64,000 nucleotides of DNA from Chaetorhynchus papuensis (GCA_013396525.1 VWYX01000743.1:245917-309916); one strand, 5' to 3'. Counted from the stretch's first letter, positions 1-14,134 are shown. Translations and numbers: made by a program. Notes: generated by a model from the letters alone, not told the origin.

Positions 1-3000
1 TCAGCAATTCCACTAGTTTCCAAAATGAAACCAGGGGAAGAAAAGGATGCACCAATGACCAATCCTCTGTCTTTTACTGAAGCAGCTGCTATGGGTATAA
101 GATTCATAAAGGTTAAAATTCATATATTTTTAGGGTTTTTTTGGAAAGGGAAAAGAGCAATGACTATAGGTTTCCTTACTCCATATGATTATGTATACAC
201 AGAACTGAATACTAGATTTAAAAGAAATCAATACCTCACCCTAGCAGATGATAAAAAGCTGTGAAAAGTGTTCAGTGTTTCCATAATATTGTCTTTTCTG
301 GCTAAGCAAAAATAAAAATGATTTGCTGTTTTCCTCCTTTCCTGAGGTTATCATAACTTCTTGCTTCTCAATAGTTATGTATCATAATTGGATGAGTACT
401 AGAATAAAACAGCAATCACCCAAAACGCCATTTTCAGTCTCCTTCAAAACAGAAGGAACACAAACTATGTCTGCAGTTATGAAAGGAGTTCTTTATTAGT
501 GAATATTAAAATGATAACAAATCAGTAGCATCACAATAAATTTTAGGTATTCCTCTTTTAGTGTAAAACTGTCTGAGCTCAGCTCAAAAATTTTACACCC
601 TTCTTTTTTATTACTTTATGCCTTTATGCCATGACAGAAGAACAGAATACTTCATCTTAAGACTGAGGACAGAGCAGATTTGCTGAGATGACATCCCCCA
701 CCTGTTATACACACCTGTGATCAGATTTGTTATTTCATGCTCCTCTTTTATTTTTTTCTCTTAAGATTTAAGTATCTGACCTAACATTAATCATATCATC
801 ATGATTTTACTTTGGTTGCTTTGATTGCTGAACCCAGGCTAGTCAAATCAAGATTTCACAGATTATATCAGTAAATGTCTATTCTACTTTAGGGTGTAAG
901 GATGTATCTCTAGTATCTTGTTTTATTTGAAAAAGAGCCTGGTCAAAGATCTGGTCAAAGTCTGATGTTTCAAAAGATGTTTCAACAGAACAGAGAGAAT
1001 CATCCTTTTCCTTGGTGTAAATCGGCATTCTTTTGTGTCTCTTCTGTCTCAGAGAGAGTTCAGAGTGAAGAAGTTTGGGCTGAAATGCATTACGGCGTCT
1101 ATGACTTCAGCGTTGCAAAATGTGAACCCATGCCTTGTGCTCAGTACCCTTGAGACTCCTGTGCCTCTTGCAGGTGGACACCTGAAACCTGGACTAATCG
1201 TGGACATGAGAACCACTTCTGTTGTGCTCATTTCTGTGTGGGCATGTTGCCAGATGTCATTACCACTGCTGAATGAAGGCACAGCTTCCTGAAATGACAT
1301 TGTGGTTTTTTGAAGACTGTTGAGGGGTCTCACAGACTTGTTTCACTTCCAGCTAAATCTTCTCCTAGGTAAGAAGATGAAAAGGAGATTGTTCCGCTGA
1401 AGTCAAAGCAGCTTGCCAGTGGTATTGCTGGAAGCAGCAATGCTGTGAATCAAACTTCAATTAATTTCCTCAAGCAAGGCATTTTGCCAATGTCTCTGTA
1501 CTTGTGTACAAAATGTATGATCAGACTCATACTAAATAATAGCAAGATTTTACTCTCTGTCAGACTGTCCCTAAGCTTATAAGTTTTCCATCAGCTTCGA
1601 TGCATCTGGTATAGTCTCTCTCAGCCAGACAGGACTTCCTCAGGTGGAAAGGTACAAAAATATTCTTTTTTTTTTAAGATTACCAGCAGTGGGTACCTCA
1701 GATTAGAACCCTGGGTTTTCCTTCCTTCTTTATTATATAGACAGAGTTCAGATTAAAACCCCTTTCACTTGCACTCAGGTTCCTGTACTGTCAAAGGCAG
1801 CAATATCACATAATACAAAAAGCACATGAAGCATTTAATGTGACAGGATGACTCATATACACGAAGTCAATCAGGTTAAGGATGACTGTGGGTTTAACAG
1901 ATTATGTTACTTTTTGCATTTCTGTCACTCTAGCATTCCTAGAAGTGCCTGGGGTTTTTATTTTTCCTTCCATCACAGAAAATCTTTTTTTTTTAATAGG
2001 GTCATTTAAAGATAATCTTTTCTGCTAGAAGAAAAAAAATAATTAGAAAATGTTGTGACATCCCATCTTTGATCAGTCAATATCATACAAAGCATAAACT
2101 TAGGAGGTAGAAACATAAAAAACATAATGCATAAATGCACTTAGTGCAGTGACAATGTCAATTCTGATAAACTTCGAGCCTCCAGGCTTTTACCTAGGCT
2201 TCTGGAATCTAGTCAGAGAAACCAACCCCTCTTTTACAGACATAAGTGCAAAATGTTTTGTTTAGGAACTGTGATCTCTAAGATATAGAAGCAAAGACAC
2301 AACAAAAAAGTTTCAAATTATAAAAAGGAAAAAAAGGAATAATATTTTTATAAAATTTTGAGATTAATTCATCCTAGATTTATGATTTGCATTCTAATTA
2401 CTGAGGTCTGACTATCTGCCATTGCTTATGCAGTGGCAGTTTGGGACACATTGGTAACTGGTAATGGGATATTTGGTGGAGAGTAAATAGCAAAGAATTG
2501 TTCTTCTGTCTGTACATGTATAAAATAAAAGCTTTTTCTATAGAAAACTGATAGATGAGAATGACACAGGCTAAGTCTCTGTGCTGTGATTCAGAACTTT
2601 TCTGCCCAAAATCCATTCTGAGTGTCTGGGGGCTCTGACAATCACTTGGGTAAGGAAAGCTGCACATTTTAATTATCTTCCAATATCTGACAGAGAAGAA
2701 CACAGCGTTAATAATGGGCATTATATCTATGTTTTTGAGTCAATGATTGAGAGTGCCTCATTCCGCATTCTGCTTGCAGGTCTTCATTAACTGAGTGTTC
2801 CCAAAAAAGACTTAAGAGAAGTATAAAATCAAGAACTGGTAGGCAGTTAGCCACTCTGTGGGATCTTTAACTAAAATAAAATTAAATAGAAATAAATATA
2901 ATACTCTTACAGGGAGAGGATAAATTAACTCCAGGCTACACAACATACATAGCATTACAAACAATAATAAAAGAACCTATATGTGAGCTATGAAGTCTTT

Positions 3001-6000
3001 GACTAATGTAGCTGAGCAAGCAGCTTCCTGTTGTACTCCAGACGTGGAGTGCTGGATATCCAGGCAATTCCTATGTGAATTAGAACATGTTCTGTAATAA
3101 CTTCTGTATAAAATCATGAACTGGGATTTTGAGCAATAATGCAGAACACCTTAACCAGTTAGTGTTTGAATTTGCAGAACTAAAGCACCACGCTTATTTC
3201 ATTAACAAACTTAAGCCATATATTTAAGGAAAACGAGTTCTTGGCTACTACTGTGGGAACAGATTTTTGCAGAATCACAGAGTCATTTGGAAGAAAGTTG
3301 ACCCGTTTTCCTGTGGATTATTTTAGTGCATATGTATTTATAACTTTTGAGTAACTCACTGATAATTTGGAAACTAAAATAACTCATTTTTTAAACATTA
3401 TTCCAGTTTATGTTTAAGAAAAGGCAGATTAAGTATTTACAGTTAGAGACCATCATGCTTAAGTGACTTTGAAGTCTAGTCTTTCACCCAAATGCAACGA
3501 AGACTTGGAAGAGTCTACACATATAGGTGCATTATCAATCAAAGTTTGGTTTTGTGGACGAAAAGGTAAAATCTTGACAGCTGAGATTTTACAACAGACT
3601 ATTTGTCGATTCCCACTCTTCACCACCTCTGAAATGTAAAATAAACTTGTGAAACCTACAAGATTCTGGGACTCTTTTTATTTCAAAAATGTCCTATCCA
3701 AAATCAGCCAGATTTGAAAGGTCACTTTCATCCTTAATGAAATGAAAATTTTAGATGACTACTATGATATCTGTGACAGAACCAGGACAATATCATGTAA
3801 AAATGAGTACTGGCAACAATTGTTTCTTCTGTGAAGTTTTGACTCAAATTCTTGTGGATGAAAACATCATTAATGAAGATGATGCATTATATCTAGCTAA
3901 ACATCAGTGAGCAGTGTTGGTTCTTCCATACCAGCATCTCTATTTCCTTTTTAACATATACACATTTTAAATAAGCGCCACTTGGCTGCCAGTTTTGTTC
4001 ACAATCAGGAAACTTAATGCCTGACTCAATTAAGACAGTTGGTCAATATTTGCCTTGCTGTTTTTATGAATTTTAAGAATTATGCTGGTAAATTTTCATT
4101 ATTTTTGTTGATTGGTATATATTTACTGTCAGCAAAAATGGGTGTTTTTTCTTTTATAACAATGTTGTATCTAACTTTGCTTGAACTGACTGATACAGTT
4201 TTTCTTTAAGAAATAGTAATTCTAGCTAATTTATCTTATTTTCTGCATGATCACTATGTCCACATACTGATGTGTAACCACTGTCTGTAAAAATCTCACG
4301 AACAAGATTATATGAGATGAATTTAGCATCAGGCAGATGTTTAGAATGTGGAACTTGGAATTTGATCAACACACTACTGATTTCTGAACTATCAGCTGCA
4401 CAGAATAGGATTTTAGGCAGTTGCAGAGTGGTGCTATCTGTTTAGCACAAAAGTAAGTATACCATCAGGACTCAGTGACCAGAACTTGTCACTGTAAGGG
4501 AAAAGAAACAGCCCAAACCTTCCAACTTATTCACAAATATAAAGAGAAGAAAATAAGGAGCAAATGCTGTTTGTTTCCCTCTGCCTCCTCTGGGAAAGGG
4601 TAAGTTCTGTTTGAGCATTTATCCTTCTTTTCTAATACATCCTGCCATATGGAGGAAACAAAGAGAATGAATCACTGACTTCACATGGGGTAGGATGAAG
4701 AGAAAAAAGGCACAGAGGAGAGAGGAATGGCATTCTGAATGCAGGCCAGAAATCCTTCCAAACAGTTCCAAACAGCAATTTGGCTAATGGCTGTGACTTG
4801 GAATGGCTGTGCATCCTTAAAAAAGCATGGGGGAGGTGGATGCAGAGTAGATTAGGCGTATCAGTCCCTGATCCACTTCCCAGTGTCTGGATAGCAAGCA
4901 TGTCCTCTGCATCTCTTCACACAATCTGGCGGTGCTGGTGGGAGGACCTTCTGGATGAGAACTTCTGCCGTATGGAGCAGCTTTCCCAAATCTGTCTTCT
5001 TCACTGAGTCATCATTTCAAGCAAGAGCTCTCCCTCCCTTTTAATGACTCTCCCTGGATTATTAACTTTTTTAGCAATGCAAAAGTTTTATTTAGTTTTT
5101 AAATAAATCACAATACCACCTGACAAAACAAACCTAGACAGCGAAGTTGTTCTACGTGACGTTTCAGGCATGCTCAAACTCTGTCTGACTGAGTGGCTTT
5201 TAGCACTTACAGCACTGTAAAAAGACATGATGATGTCATTTAAGGACCAAGTCCAGCTTGGCACATCTTTTCGTACACAGCAGCATCTGACTCGTAAAAC
5301 CCACCTCTATCATTTCTGAAAAGGATGACCCAACAGAAGCCCTGAAACTTTCCCAACATCTTGGGAAGGAAAAGTTAGCTTTATTCTTCCTTTTCATTCC
5401 TTGAAAAGCCCTCTAAACATTAAAAATATTGGAACTTACATAAACAGCAATGTGTTCTTTCTGAATAAATAACAAGCCTTTATAACAAAACCTGTAACAC
5501 AAATAACTGAAGCTTATACAATTGCTCCAGAAACCCTCAACCTCTTTTGAGATATACATTTCAAATTCATAGAGTTTCAAAACTGGGTAAGTGGGTTAAC
5601 ACTGAGGTTGCTATTTCAATAATGCACAAACCCAAGCTGAAATGGCAAAAATGAGCAAGACACAGTTCAAACAAAACATCTATTCCTTAGGAGCACCTTA
5701 TAACTAGGGGTTCACAGGAATTTACCTGAGGAGTTTTAGTTTTAGTTTTACGTCCTTCTTTTCAGAAATGCAAATCTTTTAAGGTTTAGTTCACAAAATT
5801 TTTAGACAGTGTCCTGCCATGCCATCTGGTGCTAGCTGGCTGTTCAGTCAGAGCATTTGCCATGCATTCAGAAACTGTATTTAGATGGGTGTAAATAGGT
5901 ACTGCACTTGAGAGTTTGAGGTATAATGAATGAAATTGACTAGTCATCAGCAACAGAGACCCAAAAATCCAATCTACCACCTTAATTTGATTTTTGTTCT

Positions 6001-7394
6001 TATGTGTGATTCACAGCTCTTCCAGCTAGGAAGTCATAACCCTTCTCCCTTGTCTCAAATTTTAAATTACTCTTGTACAATATGAAAAGTGAAGTCACTT
6101 CATCACACAATATGAAGCGTGGCAGTCAGTTTTTGGGAGTACAAGGACGTCAAACAGAGACAACTTTAATTAAGATAACATTGGAGGTCAGCACTTCACA
6201 TTTCCATTCCACTGGCTTTTCCATCACTCTTTCCTCCTCTGTAGGGTAATATTGGTACATAATCTATAAACTTTTCTTTCTGTTATATTCTATGTGAATC
6301 ATGATATAAGTATACCAACAGGAATATCTATTCCCTACCATAAATTCCAGAAGAAATGCAAAAAATCTTATACACATTTGAGTAACTGTTATATGAAAAA
6401 TTATCTGGAAATATATGCCTATATTTGCATGAAATTATATGTGCCATTTAAGAAAATGCTGAATACATCATTCTCAGCTCTAATTTAGACCCTAATTCTC
6501 AAAACAGATGCTATGCTACTTGAAATATCTTTATCATTCAGTTAACAAGACACTGTTGAATAAGTATTTCCACACCTATGTTCAGCCTGGTTCTCATGAG
6601 ATTTCAAAATCTCTTTACACATTGGTGAAACTGGAAAGTTTTAAGGCAAATGAAAAAAAAAAAAAAGAGACTGAAGAAAGACTCCTTCAAACTATGAAGA
6701 ATAAAGAAGTCTCAAAACAACCATGTTATTAAGCTTTGCTTTTTCTAGCTCGAATTTAGGAAATTAAATGTCTAATGTAAAGAAGCCATTCATTATTTGG
6801 CAATGATATCGAGAGCAGCTTTTGGCTCTCAGACAGTGCAGTAAAACCAGAATCAAGTCACATTAACAATGACAACTTCAGCAAAAGGTAGGTACTGCTG
6901 GTGTATGAACTAGGATTACTGCCAAGAACTGAATACATTTCCTTTTCTAAAACTTTTTATTATCTTAATAAATATAAAGATCCCTAAAGTAATATTCACA
7001 AGTATCCATGCTTTTATGAACTATGTATTACTGTATAGCAGTGGTGCAGTAACATGCGGAAGCTTCTTCATATTTAAAATAAAAAAATTAATGTAGAAAG
7101 AAAGTGATGTTAACAGAATATGTAATGAAAGAACTGTATTCACTGCAATTTGAAAAAAAATGCCAAGTTTTACAATGGTTCGGGATGTAGGCAAAGCAAG
7201 AAATGAGAGAATTTCAACAATCTCTTTCCCAAATATTTACTCACAGGCCTTCTTTCAGAGCACCTTGTGGGAAAGACAAGGAACAAAGAGCCATGATTCA
7301 GGAGTCAGGGCAGTGTCTTTGTACAATATTTCAATAGCAACACTTTAAAGTAGTGCTTCTTAAACTCTAATAATTGGTTAAGTGGGGATATGTG
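1..7394. other. Unique AT-rich noncoding sequence
   Basis: I see no gene in this stretch. Open frames are short (up to about 107 codons), lack recognisable domains and are not bounded by convincing splice signals. Contents are ordinary AT-rich DNA with scattered homopolymer A/T runs (for example the A-run near 6653). A pyrimidine-rich tract ending in CAG near 1065 and an AG/GTAAGAAG donor-like sequence near 1369 could be read as splice sites, but the sequence between them shows no recognisable coding content. At most one trace of CR1 (about 3271-3305) is seen. Confidence 0.6.
3271..3305 (-). repeat. Possible CR1 3'-end trace
   Basis: The short string agaatcacagagtcatttgg followed by a gaaag..gaccc stretch resembles the reverse complement of the CR1 LINE 3' terminus (AGAATCACAGAATCA... 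then a GGAAAAGACC-like segment). Only about 35 bases match and the flank diverges at once. It could be a severely 5'-truncated CR1 or chance; the match is too short to separate these by eye. Confidence 0.25.
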
Positions 7395-8178
7395 GAGCCC
7401 TTCATCAACCTGTAAATGGTACACGTTCAACAAAGCCAAGTGCCAGGTCCTGCCTTGGGCCACAACAACCCCATGCAGGTCTACAGAGTGGCTGGAAAGC
7501 TGCAAGCAGAAAAGAACCTGGGGGTGCTGGTCAGCGCCCAGCTGACCATGAGCCAGCATGTGCCCAAGTAGCCAAGAAAGCCAATGGCATCCTGGCCTGT
7601 ATCAGCAACAGTGTGGCCAGCTGTGCTGGGGCAGTGGTTGTCCCTCTGTACTCGGCACTGCTGAGGCCACACCTCGATTGCTGTGTCCAGTTCTGGGCCC
7701 GTCACTACAAGAAGGACATTGAGGGGCTGGAGTGAGTCCAGAGAAGGGTGAAGGAGGTCCAGAGGTAAGTCGTATGAGGAGAAGCCGAGGGAACTGGGGA
7801 TGTTCAGTCTGGAGAAAAGGAGGCTCAGGGGTGACCTCATCACTCTCTGCAGCTCAACTGCCTGAAAAGAGACTGTAGGAGGTGGGGTTGGTCTCTTCTC
7901 CCAGGCAACCAGCAACAAAAGAAGAGGAAACGGTTTCAAGCTAGGCAAGGGGCAGTTCAGGCTGGACATCAGGAAGAATTTTTTCACTGAAAGAGAGATT
8001 AAGCATTGGAATAGACTGCCCAGGAAAGTAGTGGAGCCACCATCCCTTGGAGTGCTCAAGAAATGACTGGTTGTCGCACTTAGTGTCATGGTTTAGTCGG
8101 CCTGGTGATGTTTGGTCAAAACTTGGACCCAATGACCTTGGAGGTCTTTTTCAACCTCGATGATTCTATGATCATTAA
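7395..8178 (+). mobile_element. CR1 LINE, 5'-truncated 3' portion
   Basis: This is the C-terminal part of the CR1 reverse-transcriptase ORF plus the 3' terminus. The reading runs from an FNKAKC-like segment near 7420 through LYSALLRPHLDCCVQFWA (about 7650-7700), a signature of avian CR1 ORF2, then in other frames through FSLEKRRLRGDL (near 7805-7840) and LDIRKNFFT (near 7957-7990). Frame changes and stops interrupt it, so it cannot encode protein. The end has the expected GACCTTGGAGGTCTTTTTCAACC and GATTCTATGAT tail. CR1 copies are normally 5'-truncated by incomplete reverse transcription and lack target-site duplications; none was found here. Recognition of the family is strong; the exact subfamily is not assigned. 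Confidence 0.93.
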
Positions 8179-11100
8179 TACCAATCACAAATATTCGAGG
8201 GACATGTGGCAATTTTAGATCAAAACCAGGAGAAAAGCCTCCTTCTCTTGTATGGAACAGACAGATATTTATAAAGCTGTATAACCAGATACCGTGATAC
8301 TGAAATACTGTAAAAGGAAATAATGGGCTTATGAGGACCAGCAAAAGTCAACAATCTTGAAACCTGTCTAAGTCATGTCTGCTCAGTGTCATCTGTTTGA
8401 AAGTAGGGGATGATTATAATTTATTCAATCTAGCATTAATATGCATGTGCTGAAAGGAGAGAATTCAGACGGTCTGTTTTACGTCATCTGATGAAGCCAG
8501 AGAAGGAAAATCCCAGCTAACCACTTCATTGTCATCTCTGGAAATAGGTGCTAGAACAAGGCTTGCTATCAGCTATGGATTATGTCATATCTAGTTTTTA
8601 TAAGCAATGAAATTAAGGGAGAATAATTTATGTAGATGATTTCTATTACAAAAGAGATACTTTGTGTGGGAAAGGGATGGCCTCAGACTTCTCTAGTAAC
8701 TTGTAAATGACTGTGCATCATTACTGAATATGACATAAGAGCAAATTCCTAAAACATTGGTTTTTCTCTACCTGCTGAGAAAGATTCTTTGAAATTCATC
8801 TACATGGGATCTCAATAGGCCTTAACTAAGTCCTATTCCAGCTGTATGGGGTCAGATCTTTTTTGATTTAAAAGCTTACCAGTTGTGTTTTTCTCTACTG
8901 TGTAAAGCCATTCCCTTTAGAGCTCTTGACTGAAGGACCAAGTCTCCTACAATTAGATCCAAAGTTTTTCACCCCCTAGTTACCTATTCTGTTTTTACTT
9001 TACTGTCTTGATGCTCTCTTGGCAACCCTTGAGGAGTCTTTGCCAAACTGGGTAGAAATGCTTCTCCATGCTGGCAGCTGCAATGGCTGCTGATGTCTGT
9101 GAAGGTAATTAGGGCAGGATGTAGCTCCAGTGCAGAGCAGCAGCTCAATAGAGAGAGCCATGTTTTGTTATTGGTGAAGTCACCTAACCTTCAGATGCTT
9201 TCAGATTTTTTCTGGTTTCTTCAGGAGGTGTCCAAGACCCTGGCAAACTACAAATCACTCACGTTAATCACAGGTACACTTCTGATGTTGCTGCCACTAG
9301 CAAATGAGACATAATATTGGGCTAGATAGATCCTGCCTAACCTGGCATGGCTGCTTTTGTCTGCTGCACTACAAGGTGACCTTGTACTCTTGGCGTGTAC
9401 TGGTTTAAATTTCACTGAGAAGTTGACCTGTGGCTTTATAGGAAAAGCAATTTACATGTACAGATTCCTCAGGTATCATTTAATAGTCTCACTTTCATAA
9501 GGATTATTGATTTAGGGGGATTTATTTAGTCCCAGAAGAAATAAAAATGAGGTAATGCATAATACCTATATGACAAAAGAAAACCTCTATATACATTGCA
9601 TTTAAAATGGTTAACTTTAAAAAACCCACCATCATGAAAAGCACCTTTCTGCTTTAATGAATAAAATAATAAAGTTGATATGTGGAATTTGTGATTTTAA
9701 GTGACCTCCTGCTTTGTTCTGAAAACCCTGACTGTAGCAGTCATGCAATAAGCACCAGCCCTCTTTCTTCTCCTGAAAATCTGTCACAGTATTTAAAACA
9801 CACACAGAGGTTTTTTCCCTGCTTCATTGAATGCAGAAAAAAGTGCAGAGAACAACCGTGGTGCAAAATGCTTTGAGACAACACTGAAGTAGTGAGGTGC
9901 TGAGAGCCTTGACAGTCTATCAGCAAAACGGATAAGCAATCCCAGCTCCATTTGCCAAAGCCACTAGGTGTCCCTGCTAACCTACAGCAGCAGCGGCAGT
10001 TTCAAGTCCTGCTGCAAGAAACAAACACACTTCATAAACCTGTCCAAAAAAAAAATACCGCACTACCAAATCAGGCAGCATCATTTGCCCAGCTGTGCAT
10101 CACTTCATTGTATTGTCCATTACTTTTACCTTGCCAGCTTTCAGGGATACTTGCAGGCAAGGTCAGCCAGTACCAGTCAACTGCACTGTTTCCTGTCCAT
10201 GAAATAAAACAGGTATGCCCTTGACAAATGTGCTTTGAGACTGGAAGCTTTCTGAGACCACACAATTCTCAATCAAAAGCCAGGAAGTTTTCTGTGGTGT
10301 CCGCTGAATTGGGTGCATCAAAATGAATAATGCAGCATTATTGAAAAGGGCACAGGTGTTGTTTTTTTAGTACGAAGACAAATATATTAAGGGGCCTTTT
10401 TTTTTTTTTGCTGCTCCATTTTTTCCATTTTCTTATTTGAAAGTGTGAGAGAGTTAATTTAATTTTAACTCTCGTTTCTGGGAAGGGACAGTTTTATCAG
10501 TATATCATATGCAGATCTAGGGACAAGTCACCCCAAGACAGAGACCCTTCAAGCAACTGTAAAAGATGGCAGCATGTAATTTTTAAAGAGCTTATTTCAC
10601 ATTAAAATAAAGAAGATGTTTATTATTAACATAACTAGGAACAGTGCTCGCACAACATTGCACTTCCAACCTTAATTATTGTTTTATTCTATGCTTCTTC
10701 TGATACTGAAACAAAAAGAAGTGGTGTTTACTTTTTGAATATGGTAATTTCATGCACTAGTAGATAACTCCTTCTAACTTGATTTTTACAAGTTAGAACT
10801 TCACATAACTAAATATTTTATTCACAAGTTGCACTTGGTTGGTTTTTTTGCCCTAGGAAAGAACTCCTTTCTTCTCTAGCAAAAAAGAAAAAAACCCAAC
10901 ACAACCCAACCTTTTTCCCTGTCCACCTCAAACAGAAATAATCCCAAACAATTTTTTTCCCTAAAATCTTTTGCATTTTTTCTGATGCTCAAAATGCCTG
11001 GGCACAATGGTACCTCACTGAAATTGCAATCTGACTATATCCTACTTATTTGAGCTGGGATTTCTGCAGCTGGAGTGCTTCCCTCAGTGATGCATCACTA

Positions 11101-12919
11101 TCTTTTCCTAAAAAGAGAGGGTTTATTTTCTTAAAAAAAAAAAAAAGTTACACTGTAATAGGAATAGTTCAGCCAGAAAGATGAATCTGCAAAAACCCTT
11201 GCAGTATAACCAACAGAATGTCAGAGCCCACCCCACCAAAAAAAAAAAAAAAGGTAATATTCAGTAGTTTGCTGAAAATCTTATTAACAGAGCATTTGAA
11301 AATATACATACGCTACTTAAAATGACAATTATGTTGAGATTTTCTTAAACTGAAAATACTTCAGTGGCAGATTTTTTGTGGGTTTTTTTTGGTCCCACTT
11401 TTATATGGTCATTTGGTTTTAAAGTTTCAGGTCTTTGATACCAGACCTCAGAAGACAATCTGCTCACTTTTCCTCACCAGTGATAATTCTTACTTTTATA
11501 CTGCAATTCATTCCTACAAGAGCCTCCCCATTTTCAGTAGCAAAATTTTTTCACAGTCAGTTTGATGTGGAAATTCAGAAGAAATTCAGTGAGATTTTTA
11601 CAAGATTCAAGGACTGATTTCTTCTAAAATATTAGAGCCCTTTGAATCTCCAAGGCAGTACTGCTTAATGCCATGGCTATAAAAGAAAAAAAAAAACACA
11701 TTAGATTTTTACTCACTACTATTGGTTGTTTGCTTGGCCTTCTCTAAGTATGTACAAGAGCTAAAGGCCATGGAGATAAGTGCTTAATGAATGCTATCAG
11801 GTTTTCAACACTGAATTTATGCAACAGATGGTTCTCAGGCAAAATAGGAGTACTGAAATATTTAAGAAATCAGTATTATTTATGAAAAATTTCAACCATT
11901 ACCTACTTAGGTTGATGGTGATTAATTTAAAGACAAGGCCAGTTGTACTGGTCTGCTCCTGATGGATATTTATAACACAGCACGCTGTTGTGACACTCCT
12001 TTGTTTAAAACACTGCATACAATGTATGTATGTTAGAAGAAAACACCTGGTGCAGCCTGCCCTGCCATTGGCCAGGGCTGTTCTCTCAGTTCATTGCCAA
12101 CATTCCATGCATTGCTAATCCTGGACCTTTAGGAAGAATATTTTAACTGCCATACTATCAAATGCAAGCAAAGTTCAGGTCAGAACGCTTAGTAAGAATA
12201 ATACAAACCAATAAAGAATAGGATGGAATCTCAGCAGATGGGTGAGCACAAGAGCTAACAAGGCCTCACACATCATCAGTGTAGCAAGCATCAACACAAC
12301 AAAAAGGAGTCCTTCTGGGAATCAGTTTTAACATTGCAAAGGAAACTCTTAGCCTTGACACAGAGAAATTGTTCTACAAACATAAGGCTCAGAAGTCTTT
12401 TTTTTTTTTTACTTTTCCCGCTCCTTCCTTTTGTTTTGCTGTTCCAGTCAGCCACAGTAAGACATGATTGACAACTTCTCAGTAATGCTGTGTTTCAAAG
12501 ATCAGTCAGGTTTCTAGGGTCTTCACTGGATCAGCTCTGTGGGAAGAGACTAAGATATAGGGAAGGGCAGGCCAGTGTCTGCAGGAGGCAATCCTTCTGC
12601 AAGAATAAAGCTGTATAATAAGAAGCAACAGGATGCAACAGGAGAATAAAATAGCAAAGAGAAGAGATGGAGGGGGGAATAAAATAGAAGCAAAAATATA
12701 GTAACACAGGACAGGCTATGACCAAATAATAGATGAGCTGGAGAAAAAGGATAGCTAGAGAGAAACGGATGTGTATTCTCCTAAAATGCAAAAATATCAG
12801 AAGAGAAGGAAAGGTATAAAAGATGAAAGAGACTGCATTTTTCCAGGTTCAAGACTTCATTTATTACTCTGTTAGACAAGCTATTGCTGTTCTATATAAC
12901 TTAATAATAATCCATGATA

Positions 12920-12959
12920 AGGACTTAATGATAAGTCCTACTTTATGTAGGACTTATCA
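12920..12959. repeat. Compound inverted repeat of a GGACTTA/TAAGTCC motif
   Basis: A perfect 13-bp inverted repeat lies at 12929-12941 and 12947-12959 (arm tgataagtcctac, 5-base loop). The left arm overlaps a second inverted relation with aggactta at 12920-12927. The same seven-base core is therefore present three times in alternating orientation within 40 bases. This is typical of small template-switch events during replication; no gene context suggests a terminator or operator. Confidence 0.8.
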
Positions 12960-13501
12960 CCTTAGCTAAATCAAAAGCAAAAAAGGAAAAAAGAAGTCTC
13001 TTAACAGCAGATTGTTTGTGGCAAAATCTGTAACTCAAACAGAAGAAAAATCATTCTAATCCTTTTCATTAAACAGCAAATCTTTGGAGGTTGAGGAAAA
13101 AAGGTGGAGTCTCTTAGCAAGGCCAGTGGGCTGTGCAGAAATGTTTTAAGGCTCAGACTGGGATTCGGGAAGTACAGGCACATACTTGGCCTCTATCACG
13201 GATGTTCAGCTAGGGTCAGAGTCATTCTCAGTTCCTGGTCTTGCGTTGCTCTCAGTTCTTTAGCACCGCCTTCCTCTCACCACTTTCCTCATTTGTGTAA
13301 TTGATCTGTAAGCCCTTTGGGAACAGACAGCCTCTTGCCATAAGAGCGTGAACTGCTGACAGCCTTTTAGCTCTCAGTCAAGTGTTAACTGCTGCCTCTT
13401 CACAAACCCGTAACTCACAAAAAAATTACTTTTTATTTTCTCTCTACTCAGCATGTTGCACCCTGCACCTGGCAGTGGACTTTAGGCTGGTATCATGGTC
13501 C

Positions 13502-13521
13502 CGTGTGTGTGTGTGTGTGTG
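13502..13521. repeat. (GT)n microsatellite
   Basis: An uninterrupted GT dinucleotide run of about nine to ten units. It generates the repetitive THTHT-type residues seen in the antisense frames here, which are therefore not evidence of a gene. Confidence 0.9.
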
Positions 13522-14040
13522 CAATACCATCCGCAATGCTGTCCCCAGATGCCTGTGTGCAAACGGCACAATGTTGCCTTGCATGCTGACAGCTGCCTCC
13601 AGCGCCTCCTCCCTGACTGGTTCTGAGGGTCCTGGATCTCCCCCTCCTTCATGTGTGTACTGGATTGGCACGGCCTGGTTTTAGGTAGCAGGGGGGCCAC
13701 AGAGATGGCTCTTGTGAGAAGCTGCTTGAAGCTTCCCACCATGTCCGGCAGAGCCAATGCCTGATGGCTCTGAAGGTGGACACGCTGCTGACCAAAACTG
13801 GGACAATGAGACAGGTTGGTAACACCTCTGTGATAACAGATTTAAGAAGAAAATAATAACAAAGTGGGCACGCACAGTTTTTCCTAGCCAGAGAAGAGGA
13901 GGAGGTGAGAACACGTGAGGGAAACAACATGGAGAAACCAAAGTCAGTGGAGAAGGAGGGGCAGGAGGTGCTCCAGACACCGGAGCTGAGATTCCTCTGC
14001 AGGCCGTAGTGCAGACCATGGTGAAGCAGCTGAGACCCTA

Positions 14041-14134
14041 CAGCCCATGGGGATCCACGGAGGATGCAGAGATCCACCCACAGCCCGTGGGGATCCATGG
14101 GGGATGCAGAGATCCACCCACAGCCCATGGGGGA
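14041..14134. repeat. 40-bp tandem repeat within the LTR
   Basis: Units at 14041-14080 and 14081-14120 differ at only a few positions, and a third partial unit starts at 14121 (cagcccatggggga). Each carries a cagccc(a/g)tgggga start and a gatgcagagatccaccca end. The 40-bp period is not a multiple of three, so the GC-rich frames that run across it (about 100-209 codons on both strands) are by-products of repeat composition rather than coding constraint. Confidence 0.9.

Larger units (their letters stand above)
8179..13650. other. Unique noncoding sequence
   Basis: No gene or large repeat is recognised. The stretch is AT-rich with poly-T and poly-A runs (near 10398, 11134, 11240, 12400), a purine-rich tract around 12590-12830, an inverted-repeat cluster at 12920-12960 and a GT microsatellite near 13504. 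Sequence becomes more GC-rich from about 13100 up to the LTR at 13656. Overlapping frames of 60-100 codons occur on both strands but none has family motifs or supporting splice structure. Confidence 0.6.

Noticed and set aside
7481..8089. 202-codon minus-strand frame
   Set aside because: It is the antisense of the CR1 RT region at 7395-8178.
9957..9980. CTCF-like string (ccactaggtgtccctgc)
   Set aside because: At least two mismatches to core CTCF positions; weak without binding data.
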